Part shown: positions 35,180-36,073 of the stretch, piece by piece
How the letters are laid out: every line of letters begins with the position of its first letter
Position numbering within the stretch: position 1 is the stretch's first letter
Assembly (NCBI RefSeq): GCF_008831285.2
Contig: NW_022204779.1
Location: 1-36,073 of the forward strand
Reading direction: 5' to 3'
DNA length: 36,073 nucleotides
Origin: Nymphaea colorata
Taxonomy: Eukaryota; Streptophyta; Magnoliopsida; Nymphaeales; Nymphaeaceae
Made by a program: the position numbers and the translations under genes
Notes under the pieces: generated by a model
The model's input: only the letters and a program-made list of their open reading frames with translations
Database searches by the model: none
What the model was told of the DNA's origin: nothing

Positions 35180-36016
35180 GGTTCACAGATACACTTAATT
35201 CTTAATTTTATCTGTAGAAGTGTTATTTTTGAATGGTTTTTCCTTTATTGGGATTTTGATTTCCACAGATCAATTTAGACCATTAATGATTAAATTGATT
35301 TCTTAAGATTATATTTTAATCAAGAATTAGCCTCGTCTTTTATCTTTCTTTATTTAATTCCTATCTCAATCTCATAGCCTCGTTTTTAATCGCCTCAAAG
35401 CAATCTTTATCTATTTGACTAAAAGGTTTGCTTATTGTTCTAGTCTTTTGTCGTATAGATGGAAAATGGTTGTTTCATTTCTCCTTCCTATGCATTCTAT
35501 TATCTATCAGACTGCAATCTTTATAGCTTATCTATTTTCTGTCTGTATTACAAGACCTTATCAGTCAATCTTTTATAGTGTTGGTAAGTTGCTAATAAAT
35601 TCCTTCTGTTTATCCTCGATTTAAGTCTGGGAACCCTTGGACAAAGTGCCATATTAAAACTGCATAATTTAGCTCTTCTCATTCTCTTAGGAAAGTTACT
35701 TTATTTGCTAAGACCGTTTGAAAGGTAAGACTCTATTAGATGAACAGATGTTTCACCCTTGTGCTTATAATAAAATGTCCTTTGATTCAGTTGCATGACT
35801 CTCCTTTTCTGTTAGATTGCATTTATCAGAAACCCGTTATTTTACATTTGAGGTGACCCCTTTTTATTTATCTGTCGGTATAGACGTTAAGATTAGTATT
35901 TCGATGAATATGCCAGCAGTTCCATCCATTCGTTTTGCTAATTCATTATTTTATCCCACTTAGAAAATAATTAAGATTAAATATAAATATAAATTTAACA
36001 TTTTAATACCAACCCT
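35180..36016. other. Right subtelomeric AT-rich region
   Basis: 837 bp of AT-rich sequence. A 70-codon frame at 35415-35624 lacks an ATG at its start and has no family resemblance, so it is not called. The region presumably carries the promoter of the 34622-35179 gene in its left part. No RNA gene or repeat was found apart from the short inverted repeat next to the telomere. Confidence 0.5.
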
Positions 36017-36073
36017 GGGGTTGGGGTTGGGGTTGGGGTTGGGTTGGGGTTGGGGGTTGGGGTTGGGGTTGGG
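36017..36073. repeat. Right telomere, GGGGTT array with variant units
   Basis: The array is mostly GGGGTT but holds one GGGTT unit (36041-36045) and one with five Gs (36052-36056), unlike the perfect left end. It is the G-rich strand, correctly oriented for a right chromosome end. The irregular G counts could be natural telomerase slippage or homopolymer miscalls like those in the genes. Confidence 0.95.

Noticed and set aside
35415-35624. 70-codon plus-strand frame near the right telomere
   Set aside because: It has no ATG at its start, lies in AT-rich sequence and resembles no family; the hydrophobic look comes from T-richness.
1-36073. UAA/UAG = glutamate code (as in peritrichs)
   Set aside because: One reductase site (LRK-TAG-LED) is usually Glu in the family, but the SAXO units VGG-x-FYG and PKG-x-FQG have Gln, Lys or Asn and never Glu at the TAA position, and LCV-x-KC is usually Gln. 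Gln fits better overall.

Overview
This window looks like a complete, telomere-capped macronuclear chromosome of a ciliate. It opens with ten CCCCAA units (1-60) and closes with a GGGGTT-type array (36017-36073). Reading frames run through very many in-frame TAA and TAG codons, and every gene whose end can be seen stops at TGA, so the code is the ciliate code with UAA/UAG read as glutamine. The internal repeats of the SAXO-like gene support Gln directly: one unit has VGG-TAA-FYG where another has VGG-CAG-FYG. C4A2 telomeres plus this code fit an oligohymenophorean-like ciliate, but the window does not fix the genus. The coding GC is clearly higher than in Tetrahymena or Paramecium, judged by eye.

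Layout, left to right: subtelomere and a small START-like gene (+, 597-1001); a giant signal-peptide/cysteine-repeat/multi-pass membrane protein (-, 1061-14947); an AT-rich spacer; a small unrecognised helical protein (-, 15496-16009) and a doubtful small membrane ORF (-, 16147-16455); a bZIP-like factor (+, 16454 to about 17186); a SAXO-type microtubule protein (-, 17550-19204); a NADH-cytochrome b5 reductase (+, 19361-20169); a coiled-coil protein with a degenerate kinesin-like motor region (-, 20211-22335); an unrecognised basic coiled-coil protein (+, 22461-23472); a membrane-anchored M1-peptidase-fold protein without a visible zinc site (+, 23500-25527); a very long helical-repeat protein with an Asn/Ser-rich head and a PH-like tail (-, 25749-33704); a C2H2 zinc-finger protein (-, 33745-34434); a small basic/coiled protein (-, 34622-35179); and an AT-rich subtelomere. 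Genes are packed tightly: convergent pairs sit about 40-60 bp apart in places and divergent pairs share 125-160 bp spacers. No operon logic applies. No intron is needed.

One pattern affects every annotation. Most long genes switch frame about once per kilobase, and nearly every switch is cured by adding one base inside a short homopolymer (for example TGGGTA, CTTTGG, A9, C5). This is best explained by homopolymer undercalls in the assembly, so the CDS spans below run across these apparent frameshifts and are not single uninterrupted frames. An RNA-level explanation (frameshifting or insertion editing) is much less likely but can be tested. I see no tRNA, rRNA, CRISPR or transposon.
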